DNA of 34,272 nucleotides from JBGSKV01 sp041740975 (GCA_041740975.1 JBGSKV010000039.1:1-34272), one strand, 5' to 3'; positions 1-8,008 are shown, counted from the stretch's first letter. Notes: generated from the letters alone by a model not told the origin. A program made the numbers and translations.

Positions 1-681
1 ATCGCTTTGCACGGCGTTTCTATGTCGATTGGTTCAACCTCGACTTTAGACTACCGCTATTTGCACGCTGTCAAAGAACTTGCCAAGAAAGTAAATGCCA
101 AACTTATCACTGATCACCTCTGTTGGACCGGAGTTGCCGACCGCAACATGCATGACTTGCTGCCTGTTCCTTACGATGAAGCTACCCTCCACCACGTTGT
201 GGGCCGGATACGCGAAGTGCAAGACTATTTGGGCTGCCGCATCCTTCTCGAGAATCCATCATCTTATTTAGAATTTACTCGCTCTTCTATGAAGGAGTGG
301 GAATTTTTGGCCGAAATGGCCAATATGGCTGACTGTGGACTTCTCTTAGATCTGAATAACATATACGTCAGCTCTGTAAATCACGGATTCGACGCTAAGA
401 CTTTTATCGATGCCATGCCGGCGCACAGAGTGGGGCAATATCACATTGCCGGACACAGCCTTCGCGAAGGCTATCTGCTCGATTCTCATGTCGGCCCCGT
501 CCCAGATCCGGTTTGGAAACTGCTGGAATATGCCTACAAAAAAATAGGTCGCCGCTCAACTTTACTAGAGTGGGATGCCGAGATTCCTGAGCTGCAAATC
601 GTTGTCAATGACGCTCGAAAGGCATCTGCCCTTTTGGAGTCGGAAAAATCAACTAGAGTATCTAAGGCGAGTAACTTTTAA
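1..681 (+). CDS. MNIO (DUF692) family enzyme, BufB/HvfB-like, 5' partial
   Basis: The reading frame is open from the first base, so the gene starts upstream of the window and about 226 codons remain. MNIO enzymes are TIM-barrel, multinuclear non-heme iron oxygenases that modify cysteines of ribosomally made peptides; the BufB/HvfB branch works on copper-binding bufferins. Family blocks visible here are ITDHLCW, LLENPSSY, LLLDLNNIYVSS, YHIAGH, DSHVGPVPDPVW and LLEWDAEIPE, whose His, Asp, Asn and Glu residues supply the metal ligands in this family. The stop codon overlaps the start of the next gene (TAATG at 679-683), which suggests translational coupling. The substrate peptide gene (bufA, DUF2282) would be expected just upstream, outside the window. 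Family assignment is firm; the copper role is inferred from the partner gene. Confidence 0.88.
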   Translation: MALHGVSMSIGSTSTLDYRYLHAVKELAKKVNAKLITDHLCWTGVADRNMHDLLPVPYDEATLHHVVGRIREVQDYLGCRILLENPSSYLEFTRSSMKEWEFLAEMANMADCGLLLDLNNIYVSSVNHGFDAKTFIDAMPAHRVGQYHIAGHSLREGYLLDSHVGPVPDPVWKLLEYAYKKIGRRSTLLEWDAEIPELQIVVNDARKASALLESEKSTRVSKASNF

Positions 682-1484
682 TGGGCGCGCGTTCACTCAA
701 AATTTTACAACTGCAAATGGAAGCTTGGATTACCAGTCGTTCTGGTATGAAAAGACTAAAGAAAGACATCGCTAAGCACATCCACTCCTCGCCCGAACTG
801 CCGGCCGACAAAAGAGTAGAAATTTACCAACGAATGTATTGGACCAGAATGTTTGAAGTTCTCAAAAGCGACTTTCCGGTACTTGCGGCCTGCCTAGAGG
901 CGTCAAGCTTTCAGGATCTTTGCTATCAATATATTCAGTCTTGCCCGTCTGAGAGTTATACCCTCAACCAGTTTGGCGCGAAGTTTGCCGGATTCGTAGC
1001 CAGTAAATCTTGTGATCTCAAAAACAAAAATGCTTGGCGTGATCTGGCGTCTCTAGAATGGACGCTCAAAGAGTCTTTTCATTCACCATTAGCGAGCAAA
1101 AATAACGTCCTTCCATTTCCGAAACGAGACGACTCGGATTTGATGTCACTTGTTTTGCAACCAGCTCCTTCCCTAAAAACAATGATTCTCGAACATAAAG
1201 TTTCGCCTCTTTTCGAAAAGTTTCATTCTCACGAATCGATACGCGGTGAAGTTCCGGAACCTATACCCGAGTATTTAGTCATCTTCAGGCAACAGAATCG
1301 CTCTGTGTTTCAGTCACTAGACGCTCCCACCTGGAGTTTTATGCAAGCGCTACTCGAAGGCCATAACATCGAAACTGCTATTGAAGAGGTTGCACCTCTC
1401 CTACAAAAAGATGAAGACTGTGTAACGATTTTGTCACACACCAATGCATGGATAGCGCAGCAGGCCTTCGTTCCAAAAAATTAG
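681..1484 (+). CDS. DUF2063 protein, BufC/HvfC-like partner of the MNIO enzyme
   Basis: A 267-residue protein whose N-terminal half matches the DUF2063 (HvfC/BufC N-terminal) pattern: a helical region with KRVEIYQRMYWTRMFEVLKSDFPVLAACL, followed by the LCYQYIQSCPS and LNQFGAKFAGFVAS blocks. DUF2063 proteins are encoded next to DUF692 enzymes and are thought to act as the recognition partner that brings the precursor peptide to the enzyme. The ATG at 681 shares its A with the stop of the preceding gene, so the two are almost certainly co-translated. No signal peptide or membrane segment is seen, so a cytoplasmic site is expected. Older annotations call this family a putative DNA-binding domain; I see no recognisable helix-turn-helix here. 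Confidence 0.82.
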   Translation: MGARSLKILQLQMEAWITSRSGMKRLKKDIAKHIHSSPELPADKRVEIYQRMYWTRMFEVLKSDFPVLAACLEASSFQDLCYQYIQSCPSESYTLNQFGAKFAGFVASKSCDLKNKNAWRDLASLEWTLKESFHSPLASKNNVLPFPKRDDSDLMSLVLQPAPSLKTMILEHKVSPLFEKFHSHESIRGEVPEPIPEYLVIFRQQNRSVFQSLDAPTWSFMQALLEGHNIETAIEEVAPLLQKDEDCVTILSHTNAWIAQQAFVPKN

Positions 1485-1508
1485 TCGAAAAAACAAATTT
1501 GCCGCACA

Positions 1509-1528
1509 CATGTCACTTAAATGACATG
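1509..1528. promoter_or_regulatory. 20-bp near-perfect palindrome, possible operator
   Basis: Arms CATGTCA (1509-1515) and TGACATG (1522-1528) flank a centre of CTTAAA that is symmetric except for its outer pair. It sits 25 bases after the bufC-like stop and about 80 bases before the start of the next gene. Its length and dyad symmetry fit a dimeric repressor or activator site. It has no T-run, so it is not an intrinsic terminator. Confidence 0.35.
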
Positions 1529-1608
1529 ATTTCTTGCACAAGCTACACATTGAAACGCAACTTTCCGATAAGTTCTTAATCAGCCTTTGTCAATATTGCG
1601 GAGTTTAC

Positions 1609-1833
1609 ATGAACAGTTTGCATGTGCTTATTGTTATGAGCTTTTTATTTATTCAAATGCCCTCAGCCCTTTCCATCGAGGTTGAGAAGAACTTAGACAA
1701 ACCAACAACTGCCGCAAAAGACACCAAGAACCTGACGTCCTCTCAACCGACAAAACCGAGTGATGAACAAGCCAAAGTTGACGATCCGGATGAGGTCAAG
1801 CAAGCACTTATCAAGCTGTTTGATAAGAAATGA
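1609..1833 (+). CDS. small exported protein of unknown function
   Basis: Start chosen at the ATG at 1609, which has GGAG at 1600-1603 with five bases of spacing; an upstream TTG in frame has no such site. The 74-residue product begins with a signal peptide (MNSLHVLIVMSFLFIQMPSALS) and then has a short, highly charged, Lys/Asp/Thr-rich tail ending in VKQALIKLFDKK. No domain is recognised. The mature part is only about 50 residues and likely disordered apart from the final amphipathic helix. It lies between the MNIO unit and acs on the same strand but has its own ribosome binding site. Confidence 0.55.
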   Translation: MNSLHVLIVMSFLFIQMPSALSIEVEKNLDKPTTAAKDTKNLTSSQPTKPSDEQAKVDDPDEVKQALIKLFDKK

Positions 1834-1927
1834 ATCCCTACTGTCTCGTAATCGATGTCATCTTGCTTAAAATCTCCATTTTTATTAGACCTAAAGAGAA
1901 GTTTTTTCTTTTTGGGAAGTAGCGTCC

Positions 1928-3865
1928 ATGACCGATATCACGAGTAGCCTGCGCGTAGAAGAAAGTTTTTCACCTCCATCGCGCTTTCAGCAAAATGCCA
2001 TTATTTCATCGCCCGAACAGTACGAAGACATGTGGAAGAAGGCCAAGGATCATCCGGACGATTTTTGGCGTGAGAAAGCCAATGAGTTTCTCCATTGGCA
2101 CAAACCCTTTTCAAAAATTCTGGAATGGAACGAACCCTTCGCCAAATGGTTTGGAGACGGCGAACTCAACGCAAGTTACAACTGCCTCGATCGCCACCTG
2201 CCTATACATGGGGAAAAAATTGCTTTGTTTTGGGAAGGTGAACCTGGCGAACAACGTCAAATCACATATCGTGAGTTGCATCAAGACGTTTGCAGATTTG
2301 CAAACGGACTTAAAAGTTTGGGACTTAAAAAAGGCGATGTTGCGACCATTTATATGCCCATGGTCCCCGAACTTGTCGTCGCTTTGCTAGCCTGTTCTCG
2401 GCTCGGTATCACCCACAGTGTTATATTCGGAGGGTTTAGCGCCGATGCCATTGCCGATCGAAATCAAGATGCCGGCGCCAAGGTGGTCATAACTGCTGAC
2501 GGTGGCTGGCGACGTGGCAAAATTATTCCTTTGAAAGAAAATGTCGATGTAAGCCTTGCCAAATCCTCAACTGTGAGAAATGTGGTTGTTCTCAAGCGTA
2601 CGCGGCTCCCCATCACCATGCAAAGGGGTCGCGACCATGATTGGCATGAACTCGTGAGAAATGCTTCGCTCGAATGCCCCGCAAAACCCATGAATAGTGA
2701 GCATCCACTTTTTATTCTTTACACTTCTGGAAGCACCGGAAAGCCAAAAGGCATTTTGCATACCACGGGCGGATATCTCCTCAATGCCGCGATGACCACA
2801 AAATATGTGTTTGATTTGAAAGAAAATGATATTTATTGGTGCACCGCCGATGTCGGATGGATCACCGGTCATACTTATACAGTCTACGGTCCACTTGCCA
2901 ATGCCGCGACTGTTGTTATGTATGAAGGAGCACCCGACTTTCCAGATTTTGGACGCATCTGGCAAATCATTGAAAAATGGAAAGTCACCATTCTTTATAC
3001 TGCTCCCACGGCTATTCGCGCGTTTATGAAAGCCGGCGAAGAGTTTCCAAACCGATCTGATCTTAGTTCTTTGCGATTACTCGGCTCCGTTGGCGAACCT
3101 ATCAATCCAGCTGCCTGGCTTTGGTATCATGAAAAAATTGGCGGAACACGCTGTCCCATTGTCGATACTTGGTGGCAAACGGAGACGGGATCTATCATGA
3201 TCAGTCCGCTTCCCGGTGCGACGACAACCTTTCCAGGCTCGGCCACTAAGCCGATGTTTGGGGTGGTTGCCGAAATTGTCGATAGTGAAGGACGTGAAGT
3301 GGGTCCCAATCAGGGCGGATATTTGGTGATTAGCAGGCCATGGCCCTCCATGTTGCGCAGTATTTTTGGTGATGATGAGAGATACAGAAAAGTCTACTGG
3401 AGCCAAATCAAAGGCAAATATTTTAGCGGAGATGGGGCTCGTCGCGATGATCACGGCAATTTTTGGATCATGGGTCGCATTGACGATGTTTTAAATGTGG
3501 CCGGTCACCGTTTAAGCACAATGGAAATTGAAAGTTCCTTGGTCCAACACGAAAGCGTAGCAGAAGCCGCAGTGGTTGGATTTCCACATGAACGGAAAGG
3601 TGAAGGGATTTTCTGCTTTGTGACTCTGGAAAATTCTTTTACTCCTTCTGATGAACTCAGAGATCGACTTATTGCGCACGTCGGTAAACATATTGGCGCC
3701 ATTGCCAAGCCGGACGAGATTAAATTTACAAGTGCCCTACCCAAAACTCGTTCGGGCAAGATTATGCGCCGACTCCTTCGCGATATAGCGGCCGGCCGGG
3801 AAACAACGCAAGACACGACCACTCTGGAAGATCGCGGTGTTTTGGATAGTTTGCGGGATGACTAA
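1928..3865 (+). CDS. acs: acetyl-CoA synthetase (AMP-forming)
   Basis: A 645-residue enzyme of the usual Acs length that activates acetate with ATP to acetyl-AMP and then acetyl-CoA in the cytoplasm. The N-terminal ACAS domain (EQYEDMWKKAKDHPDDFW) is followed by the AMP-binding motif YTSGSTGKPKG at 265-275, the DTWWQTETGS motif at 413-422 with Trp415/416 at the position that limits the acyl pocket to acetate, the hinge region GRIDDVLNVAGHRL at 516-529, and the catalytic lysine in TRSGKIMRR at Lys611, the residue acetylated in other bacteria. GGAAG lies about eight bases before the ATG. Propionyl-CoA synthetase is the main alternative, but the Trp favours acetate. The gene appears to be transcribed alone. 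Confidence 0.93.
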   Translation: MTDITSSLRVEESFSPPSRFQQNAIISSPEQYEDMWKKAKDHPDDFWREKANEFLHWHKPFSKILEWNEPFAKWFGDGELNASYNCLDRHLPIHGEKIALFWEGEPGEQRQITYRELHQDVCRFANGLKSLGLKKGDVATIYMPMVPELVVALLACSRLGITHSVIFGGFSADAIADRNQDAGAKVVITADGGWRRGKIIPLKENVDVSLAKSSTVRNVVVLKRTRLPITMQRGRDHDWHELVRNASLECPAKPMNSEHPLFILYTSGSTGKPKGILHTTGGYLLNAAMTTKYVFDLKENDIYWCTADVGWITGHTYTVYGPLANAATVVMYEGAPDFPDFGRIWQIIEKWKVTILYTAPTAIRAFMKAGEEFPNRSDLSSLRLLGSVGEPINPAAWLWYHEKIGGTRCPIVDTWWQTETGSIMISPLPGATTTFPGSATKPMFGVVAEIVDSEGREVGPNQGGYLVISRPWPSMLRSIFGDDERYRKVYWSQIKGKYFSGDGARRDDHGNFWIMGRIDDVLNVAGHRLSTMEIESSLVQHESVAEAAVVGFPHERKGEGIFCFVTLENSFTPSDELRDRLIAHVGKHIGAIAKPDEIKFTSALPKTRSGKIMRRLLRDIAAGRETTQDTTTLEDRGVLDSLRDD

Positions 3866-4007
3866 TCACGTCAAATGACTTCGCTCTCGCTATCTATTTG
3901 AATTTACTTCATTTATTTTGTGAGCTTACGTTTTCGTCAACATCAGCCGATAGCCTTGTTGAACCTATTTTTGTGCATATATAAGCTTTAGGCTAAGGAA
4001 TTTACGG

Positions 4008-4631
4008 ATGCGACTATATTGTTTTCTATTTACTATTTTTATAGCCATAGCTTGCACAGATATGGTCAATGATCGAAGTGCCATTAATTCAACCGACGCA
4101 GTTGGTGACAAAGACGATGATGAAGACGTAGTTGTGAACCCGGCGCATGTGACTTTGTTTGCGAGCATTCGCAATCGCTGCGAAATCCTCAACAAGACTT
4201 CTACAGAATACAACATTAAGTGCCGTGCCGTGACAGCTGGTGAAAATGACAGCGTCATCGCCCTCTCCACCCTTCCCCGTGAAATCGAGTTGGAATGGTC
4301 TGCGCCAACGGCAAGTCAAGGAACTATTTACAGCGTTGCATGTGCTACATCAAACCAAGCCCATGCCAGCGCACCACTGGAAAACCAATGTACGGTCACC
4401 GCACGAGGAATAGGCTACAATATGCAGTTGGTTGAAAAAACTATCCTGCAAATGGATTTAGTCGTGACGCTCGTTAAATACGCTCCGTTAGATCCGACGA
4501 CTCCTTTTCCTACAGGCCCAGAAGCTCCTTCCAGCGCTCCGATTCCTGATCCCACACCAAGCTCTTCACAAACCCTCGTCCGTTCGGTTGTTGACTCAAG
4601 GATCGAAACAGAATTTGTAAATCTTCAGTAA
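4008..4631 (+). CDS. lipoprotein of unknown function
   Basis: A 207-residue protein with a short signal sequence and a lipobox IAIAC (Cys16), so it should be processed by signal peptidase II and anchored in a membrane. After the Cys there is an acidic linker (DKDDDEDVV), a region with several Cys residues (NRCEIL, IKCRAV, VACATS, NQCTVT) that could form disulfides, and a Pro/Ser-rich stretch (TTPFPTGPEAPSSAPIPDPTPSSSQT) before a short tail. No family recognised. The pattern of lipobox, acidic linker and Cys-bearing domain recurs in other lipoproteins of this window. A 7-bp hairpin follows at 4664-4685. Confidence 0.65.
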   Translation: MRLYCFLFTIFIAIACTDMVNDRSAINSTDAVGDKDDDEDVVVNPAHVTLFASIRNRCEILNKTSTEYNIKCRAVTAGENDSVIALSTLPREIELEWSAPTASQGTIYSVACATSNQAHASAPLENQCTVTARGIGYNMQLVEKTILQMDLVVTLVKYAPLDPTTPFPTGPEAPSSAPIPDPTPSSSQTLVRSVVDSRIETEFVNLQ

Positions 4632-4663
4632 AAGAAAATAGACACCGATCTTATTGAAAAAGT

Positions 4664-4685
4664 GAAGGTGAAAACAGACACCTTC
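4664..4685 (+). other. 7-bp hairpin downstream of lipoprotein gene
   Basis: GAAGGTG (4664-4670) and CACCTTC (4679-4685) can pair around an 8-base loop. There is no T-run after it, so at best it is a 3'-end stabiliser or a factor-dependent termination site for the gene ending at 4631. Confidence 0.3.
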
Positions 4686-4754
4686 CAAGGTATAAACGTC
4701 GGGAAATGACTCTATTTTCAAGTTCGTTCATCGCTCACGCGGTCAAAAACATCC

Positions 4755-4783
4755 TTTACAAAAGACAAGACGGCTCGTATTTT
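4755..4783 (+). promoter_or_regulatory. sigma70-type promoter for the leader RNA and aldo/keto reductase
   Basis: TTTACA (4755-4760), a 17-base spacer and TATTTT (4778-4783). Five of six and four of six positions match the consensus hexamers. Transcription would start near 4790, about 100 bases before the reductase start codon. Confidence 0.5.
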
Positions 4784-4789
4784 GCAACA

Positions 4790-4889
4790 CAAGCCTAAGA
4801 CACTAAGTGATCGTTAAGGCGTTCAAATATTCCGCCACAGAGCAAAACTTAGTGAGGACACATTAACCTCACTTTTTTTTAAGAATTGG
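4790..4889 (+). promoter_or_regulatory. leader RNA with mutually exclusive hairpins (attenuator-like), class unknown
   Basis: The leader can form a 5' hairpin GCCTAA (4793-4798) with TTAAGGC (4814-4820, one bulge), which holds CACTAAGT (4801-4808) in its loop. CACTAAGT is exactly complementary to ACTTAGTG (4847-4854), which overlaps the 5' arm of the terminator (4851-4857). Pairing of 4801-4808 with 4847-4854 would therefore block the terminator. A further stem, GGCG (4818-4821) with CGCC (4833-4836), competes with the first hairpin. There is no ATG in the leader, so no leader peptide, and no T-box or other riboswitch signature I know. A short sRNA ending at the terminator is the alternative. 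Confidence 0.45.
4851..4880 (+). terminator. intrinsic terminator inside the leader
   Basis: Perfect 7-bp stem AGTGAGG (4851-4857) with CCTCACT (4867-4873), a 9-base loop and a run of eight T (4873-4880). The T-run ends only nine bases before the start codon of the aldo/keto reductase, so unchecked termination here would silence that gene. Confidence 0.85.
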
Positions 4890-5720
4890 ATGAACACAAC
4901 GATGAAGTACCCACGATTTTTATATGGCACGGCCTGGAAAGAAGACGATACCGCACGATGTGTGCGTGATGCATTAAATGCAGGGTTTCGATCCATTGAT
5001 ACAGCAAACCAGCGTAAACATTATCATGAAGTGGGTGCTGGCGAAGCTATAGCAGACTTTATCTCAAGCGGCACAATAGGGAGAGCTGACCTATTTTTGC
5101 AGTCCAAATTTACATTTGAAGGCGGGCAGGATCACCGTCTACCTTACGATCCGAAAGATCCCATTTCAAAACAAGTTCAAGACTCGTTTGCGGGTTCTCT
5201 ACAAAACTTGCAAACCGACTATCTGGATAGTTATGTTTTACACGGGCCTTTGACAAGTCGCGGTTTGACGGCAGCGGACTGGGAAGCTTGGTCGGCTATT
5301 GAACATCTGAAGAGTTCGGGCAAGGTGAAATATATAGGTGTTAGCAATGTCAATTTGGAACAGTTGACTGAGTTTACAAACAGCGCAGCTCTAAAACCGA
5401 CATTCGTTCAAAACCGATGCTATGCACAAACGGGCTGGGACAAGTCCATACGAAACTTTTGCGAAGACAACGGCATCATCTATCAGGGTTTCTCACTTCT
5501 CACAGCGAATATGGACTATTTTCAACATCCAAAATTCTTAGAAATTATGAAAAAGAACCAACTGACGACAGCACAACTCGTCTTCGCCTTTGCAAGACAG
5601 ATTGGCATGATCCCCATGACCGGAACGACAAACCCGAAACATATGGATGAAGATATTTACAGTCTAGAGGTGAAACTGCCTCTAACGGATGTCACTTTTC
5701 TAGAATTAATCGCTCTCTAA
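4890..5720 (+). CDS. aldo/keto reductase family oxidoreductase
   Basis: A 276-residue member of the aldo/keto reductase superfamily, which reduces carbonyl groups with NADPH on a TIM barrel in the cytoplasm. The catalytic tetrad is visible in order: Asp in RSIDTAN, Tyr in KHYHEVGAG, Lys in LFLQSKF and His in SYVLHGP. The cofactor-side motifs VKYIGVSN and the C-terminal QLVFAFARQIGMIPMTGTTNPKHM are also present. The natural substrate cannot be told from sequence. The ribosome binding site before the ATG is weak (AAG at 4881), and the start sits right behind an intrinsic terminator, so expression is probably controlled by the leader. The stop codon overlaps the stop of the convergent PAP2 gene (CTAA, 5717-5720). 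Confidence 0.88.
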   Translation: MNTTMKYPRFLYGTAWKEDDTARCVRDALNAGFRSIDTANQRKHYHEVGAGEAIADFISSGTIGRADLFLQSKFTFEGGQDHRLPYDPKDPISKQVQDSFAGSLQNLQTDYLDSYVLHGPLTSRGLTAADWEAWSAIEHLKSSGKVKYIGVSNVNLEQLTEFTNSAALKPTFVQNRCYAQTGWDKSIRNFCEDNGIIYQGFSLLTANMDYFQHPKFLEIMKKNQLTTAQLVFAFARQIGMIPMTGTTNPKHMDEDIYSLEVKLPLTDVTFLELIAL

Positions 5721-6532
5721 AACTTAAAGTCTAATGCTGCACCATAATAATGGTCATTGAGTATAGCAGGCTGAATACTTAGCTTGGTTTTTTCTGATTT
5801 GGCGGATTCTCTGTATTTGAATACATTATAGGCCGTCATAAAGCCAATAAATGACCCCGAAAATGCATCGCTTGGCCAGTGCGCGCGATCGTAAACGCGA
5901 CCCAATGTGACCAGCGAAGCAACCGTATAACAGCCTATTGGCACCAAAATGCTACGGTGACCAAAAGTCAAGGCATAGGATGTCATGATAGACCAAGCGG
6001 TTTGTGCATCCCCCGAAGGAAAAGACAGATGACCATTGTCATAATCAAAATAGTCTGGTCCGTCGAAATTATAAGCTCTAGAACCAGTATTAGGCCGATG
6101 TCTATGCGCTGTTACCTTTAGTAAAGTCACCATTGCGCCCGAAATCAAAAAAGCCTTTATCGCGTTCTGCGTAGCTTCCGCCAAATCGCTTTCGGGTACC
6201 GTTAGAGAACCAAACCATACTGTAGCGAGAACGGGAATCATAAAATGTGTTTTGCCGTAATTTCGAGAGAAACTTAAAATGGCCCCATGCGCGGGCAGCT
6301 TGTGCTCTTTTTCGATAAATTCATCATAGATGCTTTGGTCGTTTTCATACAAAATTGCTGCTGCAGTTATGCCAAGTCCCAAGCTAATCAAGTTTGTTTT
6401 ATCGGTAAAAAAACTATATGCCGGAATTGTGTTGACCGCAGTGTCGTTTTGAATCGCTTTTGGCGCAGGATCCAGAATTTCCGCAAATGACACTGTCGAT
6501 AACGTAAGCATGAGAAAAACGAGAGTTCGCAT
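5717..6532 (-). CDS. PAP2 superfamily phosphatase with signal peptide
   Basis: Start chosen at the ATG at 6532, preceded by GAGG at good spacing, rather than the TTG four codons upstream; this gives 271 residues. A signal peptide (MRTLVFLMLTLSTVSFA) is followed by several hydrophobic segments. PAP2 motifs are present: K129-x6-R136-P137 (C1), P162-S163-G164-D165 in the C2 position and R202-x5-H208-x3-D212 (C3). The C3 His is the expected nucleophile. The C2 His, which usually donates a proton to the leaving group, is replaced by Asp. Family members dephosphorylate lipid phosphates such as undecaprenyl pyrophosphate or phosphatidic acid in the periplasm. The Asp variant could alter pH dependence or activity. 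Confidence 0.85.
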   Translation of the reverse strand: MRTLVFLMLTLSTVSFAEILDPAPKAIQNDTAVNTIPAYSFFTDKTNLISLGLGITAAAILYENDQSIYDEFIEKEHKLPAHGAILSFSRNYGKTHFMIPVLATVWFGSLTVPESDLAEATQNAIKAFLISGAMVTLLKVTAHRHRPNTGSRAYNFDGPDYFDYDNGHLSFPSGDAQTAWSIMTSYALTFGHRSILVPIGCYTVASLVTLGRVYDRAHWPSDAFSGSFIGFMTAYNVFKYRESAKSEKTKLSIQPAILNDHYYGAALDFKF

Positions 6533-6760
6533 AAAGCCTCGCAAAAAACTGAACTGTTATTCGAAATCATAAGCTTATTCCTAATTCTTAGAAACTGCCA
6601 GTGCCTAACCCAAAGGCTTGCTGTGGCGGGCTGTCATAAGAAACCATAACTTCTTATAGAGGCGCTTGCTATCGATTGGGAAAGCGGCAATAATAGTACT
6701 GGCCGATTTTATTGCTCACTCGCTCTCCTTGCGGAGCGAACTTAAACTTATTGGAATTTC

Positions 6761-7381
6761 ATGCATACAAACGCTCGCCGTGGCCCCCTATCCATTCACC
6801 TCGATAGAATTGAATTGAAAAGTAAAGACGGCGATCTTTCACTTAAAGATATTTTTCAGATTATGGGGAAAGAGAGTCATTATGCGATCATTGCATTTTT
6901 GATACTACCTTTTTTGCAACCTATTCCCCTTTTTGGACTCTCCACACCCTTTGGCATGCTCATTGCGATGCTTGCAGTATTTGCCTATTTTAATCGTCCA
7001 CCTTGGCTACCTGAACGGTGGGCAAATCGAAAGGTTTCGGCCAAAACCGTCGGCATGATTACGGAAGGGTCTGAGAGAATATTTAAGAAAATGTCTGTCA
7101 TCTTGCATCGACGCTGGAAATTCTTGTTTCAGGGTCCGTTCAAAGCTTTAAATGCCTTTCTACTTTGCGCGAATGCCATTTTGTTGGCTTTGCCGCTTCC
7201 CATTCCCTTCTCAAATGCTATTCCCGCTTGGATGATTTTGTTCCAAACACTAGCGCATCTGGAAGAAGACGGGCTTTTCATTATTTTTTCTTATTTACAG
7301 ACGATTGTGGCGATTGTTTATTTTGTCATGATTTACAAAGGTGCAGGACTGGGTTTGGAAGCGATTGGCCTGGGCGGATAA
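6761..7381 (+). CDS. ExoD family membrane protein
   Basis: A 206-residue inner-membrane protein matching the ExoD family, named for a gene affecting exopolysaccharide synthesis in rhizobia, with no proven biochemical activity. It shows the typical soluble N-terminus with a LSLKDIFQIMGKESHYAIIAFLILPFLQPIPL block, a PFGMLIAMLAVFAYF helix, a charged middle (KKMSVILHRRWK) and the characteristic ALPLPIPFSNAIPAWMILF segment followed by a final helix. About four membrane segments are expected. GGAA lies six bases before the ATG. No other polysaccharide genes are next to it, so a link to capsule or exopolysaccharide here is only by family name. Confidence 0.85.
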   Translation: MHTNARRGPLSIHLDRIELKSKDGDLSLKDIFQIMGKESHYAIIAFLILPFLQPIPLFGLSTPFGMLIAMLAVFAYFNRPPWLPERWANRKVSAKTVGMITEGSERIFKKMSVILHRRWKFLFQGPFKALNAFLLCANAILLALPLPIPFSNAIPAWMILFQTLAHLEEDGLFIIFSYLQTIVAIVYFVMIYKGAGLGLEAIGLGG

Positions 7382-7393
7382 AACCAGGCGGAT

Positions 7394-7426
7394 AAAAAAA
7401 GGCAAAGCCGCAGACGCAGCTTTGCC
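7394..7426 (-). terminator. intrinsic terminator (minus strand)
   Basis: An 8-bp perfect stem, GGCAAAGC (7401-7408) with GCTTTGCC (7419-7426). On the minus strand the stem is followed by seven T (A-run at 7394-7400). It fits the end of the minus-strand gene that stops at 7459. On the plus strand the T content after the stem is poor, so it is mainly one-directional. Confidence 0.8.
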
Positions 7427-7458
7427 GTAAAATTTGACCGGACTTACGACTTCTAAAG

Positions 7459-7833
7459 TTACTTTTCGAGAGTGCAGCTAAAAGCGATGGGATCGCTTTT
7501 CGGACTTCCACCCAAAGTTGCTCGCAATTTTGTTTTATTAAAACTCACTTTATTTCTTACAACCAAGCTACGACCCACGTAACTGACGAACGTAAAGACT
7601 TGTTGAGGTGGAAAAGTTTCCAGCGAACGATAATCCTTAAAACGCAACGTATCTGTCGTGTCATTATCAAAAAACTCGACAAATGAATCCCCAACTGGAC
7701 CTTCTGGGAATACAATCGTTAAAACCCAGTCATCAAAATCATCGTCAAGTGTACAAGTATAGACCGTCTGCTTGCCCGCCAAAAGTGTCGTTGAAAACAG
7801 TAAACTCACCAGTGCCGTCATAAGTAAACGCAT
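7459..7833 (-). CDS. small exported protein of unknown function
   Basis: A 124-residue protein with a clear signal peptide (MRLLMTALVSLLFSTTLLA) and a mature domain of about 105 residues that looks beta-rich, with one Cys near each end (VYTCTL and FSCTLEK) that could form a disulfide closing the fold. A purine-rich Shine-Dalgarno region (AGGGGGCG) precedes the ATG. No family recognised. It is monocistronic, with its own terminator at 7394-7426. A similar size and layout (signal peptide, two terminal Cys) is seen in the 184-residue protein at 26474-27028, though I see no sequence similarity between them. Confidence 0.6.
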   Translation of the reverse strand: MRLLMTALVSLLFSTTLLAGKQTVYTCTLDDDFDDWVLTIVFPEGPVGDSFVEFFDNDTTDTLRFKDYRSLETFPPQQVFTFVSYVGRSLVVRNKVSFNKTKLRATLGGSPKSDPIAFSCTLEK

Positions 7834-7930
7834 CGCCCGCCCCCTAAAAAAGATAAATTTGTGAAAAACTTGAGGGCATTTACCAAGTCCACCAAAGAAA
7901 AATAAGTGATTTATATAATCTTAATAACCC

Positions 7931-7986
7931 ATCATCTTGAGCCATTGAGAGCGAAGCTAACCGAAGTACGAAGGATGAAGGATGAC
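7931..7986. repeat. degenerate copy of a dispersed imperfect palindrome
   Basis: The stretch contains CATCATCTTGAGC, GAGCGAAGC, CGAAGTACGAAGGATGAAGGATGACG, which reads like a decayed form of the element at 33354-33409 (consensus half CGTCATTCTGAGCGAAGCGAAGAATC on one strand). It lies just downstream of the M24 peptidase gene on the minus strand. The similarity is partial and the two arms no longer pair well. Confidence 0.4.
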
Positions 7987-8008
7987 GTATGGTTATGCAC
8001 TCAGTAAA

